Shown in pieces: positions 61,101 through 64,000 of a stretch of DNA of 64,000 nt. The DNA is from Sipunculus nudus. Its lineage: Eukaryota; Annelida; Sipuncula; Golfingiida; Sipunculidae. Every line of letters begins with the position of its first letter. Within the stretch, counting starts at the first letter, position 1. The stretch is from positions 2,928,339 through 2,992,338 of the forward strand of contig CM049316.1 of NCBI GenBank assembly GCA_026874595.1. The letters are read 5' to 3'. The translations under genes were made by a program, and so were the position numbers. The notes beneath the pieces are model-generated. The model saw nothing but the letters and a program-made list of their open reading frames with translations, did not search any database and was not told the origin of the DNA.

Positions 61101-62618
61101 AGACAGTCAATTTAAGTCATGTAAGTAGCTTATATTGTCCAGGTATGTTTGCTGAAGTGACAGGGCGAAATACACATCGTAATAGATGTTGACTGGATTT
61201 GGGTGCAGTGGGTACCATAAATCTAATACTTATAAAAGGAATTCGGTTCACGTTTATGTGCAGTGTTCTCTAAAACCGCGGTGTGTACAATATTGTGCCA
61301 TACATCATTTTAAAGGTTATTATCCCCGCAGTGACATAGGCAATATGAAAATAAATAATTTTTAATATACATATAATTTTGAGTGATTTTTCCGTTTTTT
61401 ACCGAGCACAGGCGAACTGCCTTCGGCAAGCACTGGAATGCGTGCATCGTGGTCACTTAACCTCTAACATTAAGGACTATTGTTCATATAAATAACGCTT
61501 GCTTTCAATGAGGGATTTGACCAATGTGCGTGGTCAGTAAAAGAGAAAAACACTCGTTCCTCGCTTTATGAAATGGAGAGTTCAACCAAGGAGGATTAAT
61601 GACACAACCTAATTCAAGGTCCCAATTTCACTAACAGGTATGGGGTGGGGTGGGCTGGAGTGATGTCTAGGGTTTCAGGCCTCAAAGTTTGTTTTATACG
61701 ATGAAAAAAAATTGCGGCAGTTAAAAATGAATACGGACCCTCTGCATGGAGTCCCGTTGGGTCCGTTTCTGCTACTTACGAGGTATGCATATTTCTGTTT
61801 CTTTCTTCAGGAGCAGTTTCCTTGCAACGTACATTTAATAAATCTTTCATGTGTTCCTCACATCAACTTAATCCTTATACGTCCACCGATAGAATCCAGT
61901 CAAATATCATTGAAAATCTGAATGCCCCGCGTCTCATTCCGGTTCGCAATATAAACACCATCACTGACAAGGTCTTCAAGGTAAACATACTGGGGTATGA
62001 ATTTCTTGCCACGAGGACAGAACCACAAAATAAATTTAAAAATATTGGAGCGACTGCAGAATCACTCACGCACTGTCTCCACCAGGTTATGAGTTTATAC
62101 GTACGGACGGTATGATGTTTAGGATTCATGTAATTTAAAAGTAAATCGCAAAATTAAGATACAAGCAGCTGGACATAGAAACGTGTTCTGCTTACAGAAG
62201 TGTTGTGCTTCAGAGAGGTGCGTGAGTTATAAATGTTTATACATATCTTATGGAGACAGTTAACCACTGAAAACCTATATTTTCTGTTAATTTTTAGAAT
62301 AAAAAAATAAGCCAACATTTCACATCTCAGTTAAAAAATCTCCCCGAACCGGTAATAAGCCCGGAATACTGGGTCTATCAGCTAGTATTAAATATAAACA
62401 AATAATAAAATTGTTAAGTACCAAAAAAAAAAACAATTTGCCACCCTTTGATGAAGCAAACTCTGATAAACAACAATGGGACAAATTTCTTACCATAAAA
62501 AAAATATTTATTAAATGCCTGATTAATTTGATATCTTAGGAAACAGCTTTATTTTTCACAATATATGAGTATCACATATGGCACTGATCGTGATTGGTCA
62601 CTTGCAGAAACATATACA
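58144..62618. other. Low-copy sequence, probably intron 2 of the Spire-like gene
   Basis: No further Spire exon was recognised. A C-run lies at about 60388-60401. CpG-richer patches occur at 59340-59420, 59520-59640 and 61400-61470 (TGCCTTCGGCAAGCAC). At 61822-62129 both strands are open over about 250-290 bases with non-repetitive peptides of unknown nature. Confidence 0.45.
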
Positions 62619-63205
62619 GTAGTCCCTGTCTAATAAGACCAGCTGTCTTATAAGACCACATGTCTAATAAGACCACATGTCTAATATTACCACCTGTCTA
62701 ATAAGACCACCTGTCTAATAAGACCACCTGTCTAATGAGACCACCTGTCTAATGAGACCACCTGTCTAATAAGACCACCTGTCTAATAAGACCACATATC
62801 GATGTGACCACCTGTCTAATGAGACCAGCTGTCTAATGAGACCACCTGTCTAATAAGGCCACATGTTTAATAAGACCACATGTCTAATATTACCACCTGT
62901 CTAATAAGACCACCTGTCTAATGAGACCACCTGTCTAATAAGGCCACCTGTCTAATAAGACCACCTGTCTAATAAGACCACCTGTCTAATAAGACCACCT
63001 GTCTAATAAGACCGCCTGTCTAATAAGACCAAGTGTCTAATAAGACCAAGTGTCTAATAAGACCATCTGTCAAATAAGACCACCTGTCTAATAAGACCAC
63101 CTGTCTAATAAGACCACCTGTCTAATAAGACCAGCTGTCTAATGAGACCACCTGTCTAATAAGACCACATGTCTAATATTACCACCTGTCTTATAAGACC
63201 ACCCT
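62619..63205 (+). repeat. 17-bp tandem array, about 34 units
   Basis: The unit is ACCACCTGTCTAATAAG, with variants ACCACATGTCTAATATT, CTAATGAG and ACCAAGTG. The array opens CAGTAGTCCCTGTCTAATAA and closes GACCACCCTTGAGT, the same opening and closing as the 4.5-unit locus at 52375. The ACATGTCTAATATT variant recurs at about 62665, 62880 and 63165, a trace of block duplications. Confidence 0.96.
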
Positions 63206-63431
63206 TGAGTGACTGAATGCATTCACATGGATTATAATTGACCTGTCTAAGACCACCTGTGAATTAAGTCCACATTTTACCAAAAATCCTAACTACCAAT
63301 AAATATATAGTTACATATACAAGGGGATATTCCATCAGGTACATCTGTTCAGAGGTTAGCAAGTTCTGAGCATACAATTTGATGAATAAATCTTTTATGC
63401 CATATTTGATTGTAATTTTCATGTCAATTTT

Positions 63432-63634
63432 TTTATTTCAAAATTATATAAAAATATTTTATGCTGAAACAATGTAAATATCATTCTAATTCTTCCTCAA
63501 TAATACTTTTGTCAAGCAGTTCTGGATCCTGTAAGATTTGAAATATGTTCTTAATCTGTTTTGATTGAATAATGGCAGGGAGCCAGTCAAATATAAGGCC
63601 GTCATCTGGATCCAAAGAATGAAATCCAATTTGT
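63432..63634 (-). CDS. Candidate last exon of an unrecognised minus-strand gene
   Basis: On the minus strand a possible acceptor TTTATTCCAACTGGCAG ends at about 63635. It is followed by an open frame of about 50 codons ending at 63481, with an AATAAA signal about 45 bp past the stop (63432-63437). The peptide includes QIGFHSLDPDDGLIFDWL and then QILQDPELLDKSIIEEELE, well mixed in composition. I do not recognise it. It would lie antisense to, or beyond, the Spire-like gene. A pseudogene or a chance frame remains possible. Confidence 0.3.
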
Positions 63635-63675
63635 CTGCCAGTTGGAATAAAGTACAAATTGACCACCAATTTCAT

Positions 63676-64000
63676 TTAGCAGAATAAAGACCCATTACGA
63701 CTGACAGCCTGTATGTCCTGCCAGCCCAGCCTGGAGGCAGACACTGTATCTATAGTATTGACCCTAATATCCAAGTGACCTGGGATCATGCACACCGGTG
63801 TTGGTTCATAATGGCATTGAGGCTTCATTTGGTTCATGACCTTTGTTTAGAGCACACTGGTGCGTTCCCCCTGTACATTTGAGGGAGTGACATGCCTGAT
63901 GTTAATGCATTATAGGTGAAGGCACAGACCACCATCAGCCATTGAGTAAATTACTCTGGCTCGAATTGAGAGGTCCACAATGTACAGAAAGTGACCACTT
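63676..64000. other. Right edge, nothing recognised
   Basis: No repeat or coding feature was recognised in the final 325 bases. Confidence 0.4.

Noticed and set aside
62619-63205. Possible telomere-like or centromeric satellite
   Set aside because: The 17-bp unit does not resemble TTAGGG-type telomeres, and the same repeat occurs as a 4.5-unit interspersed copy, so it is an element-borne array.

Overview
The window looks like nuclear DNA of an animal, most likely a bivalve mollusc or another lophotrochozoan. It is AT-rich, gene-poor and crowded with mobile elements and minisatellites. One gene is recognisable: the start of a Spire-type actin nucleator. Its termini, repeat types and very long intron fit a bivalve, but no lineage-specific gene confirms this. 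There is no sign of prokaryotic or organellar organisation, and no tRNA, rRNA or CRISPR array was seen.

Left third (1-16 kb): almost entirely repeats. A composite element with hairpin ends appears to span 2961-15760, flanked by an imperfect duplication of about 24 bp. Nested in it are a Helentron-like element with a tandem core full of nuclear-receptor-type half-sites (4001-6915), a 1-kb CTTT-type pyrimidine tract (6940-7930), a hAT-type non-autonomous element with a perfect 8-bp target duplication (8007-8908), 178-bp modules (10.7-12.3 kb), one half of an interspersed repeat pair (12.3-12.9 kb), and an element with CAGGGATG termini (13447-14299). A second copy of the last is cut by the window start.

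Middle (16-31 kb): lower-copy sequence with three TTAA-bounded elements, a short Helentron-like copy (21603-22245), a promoter-like cluster near 24.58 kb, and two weak candidate exons on the minus strand (16.8 kb and, further left, 1.1 kb).

Right half (31-64 kb): the Spire-like gene on the plus strand. Exon 1 (31229-31439) encodes the start of the KIND domain. A 35-nt exon 2 (58109-58143) restores frame after a 26.7-kb intron; later exons lie beyond the window. The intron holds a 45-bp minisatellite of about 50 units, a second composite hairpin-ended element carrying a nested Helentron-like insertion, a 61-bp array of about 28 units, another Helentron-like element with a higher-order repeat, a 2-kb fold-back element, and a 22-bp array. 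A 17-bp array follows exon 2. Most open frames here are periodic repeats read through, not genes.
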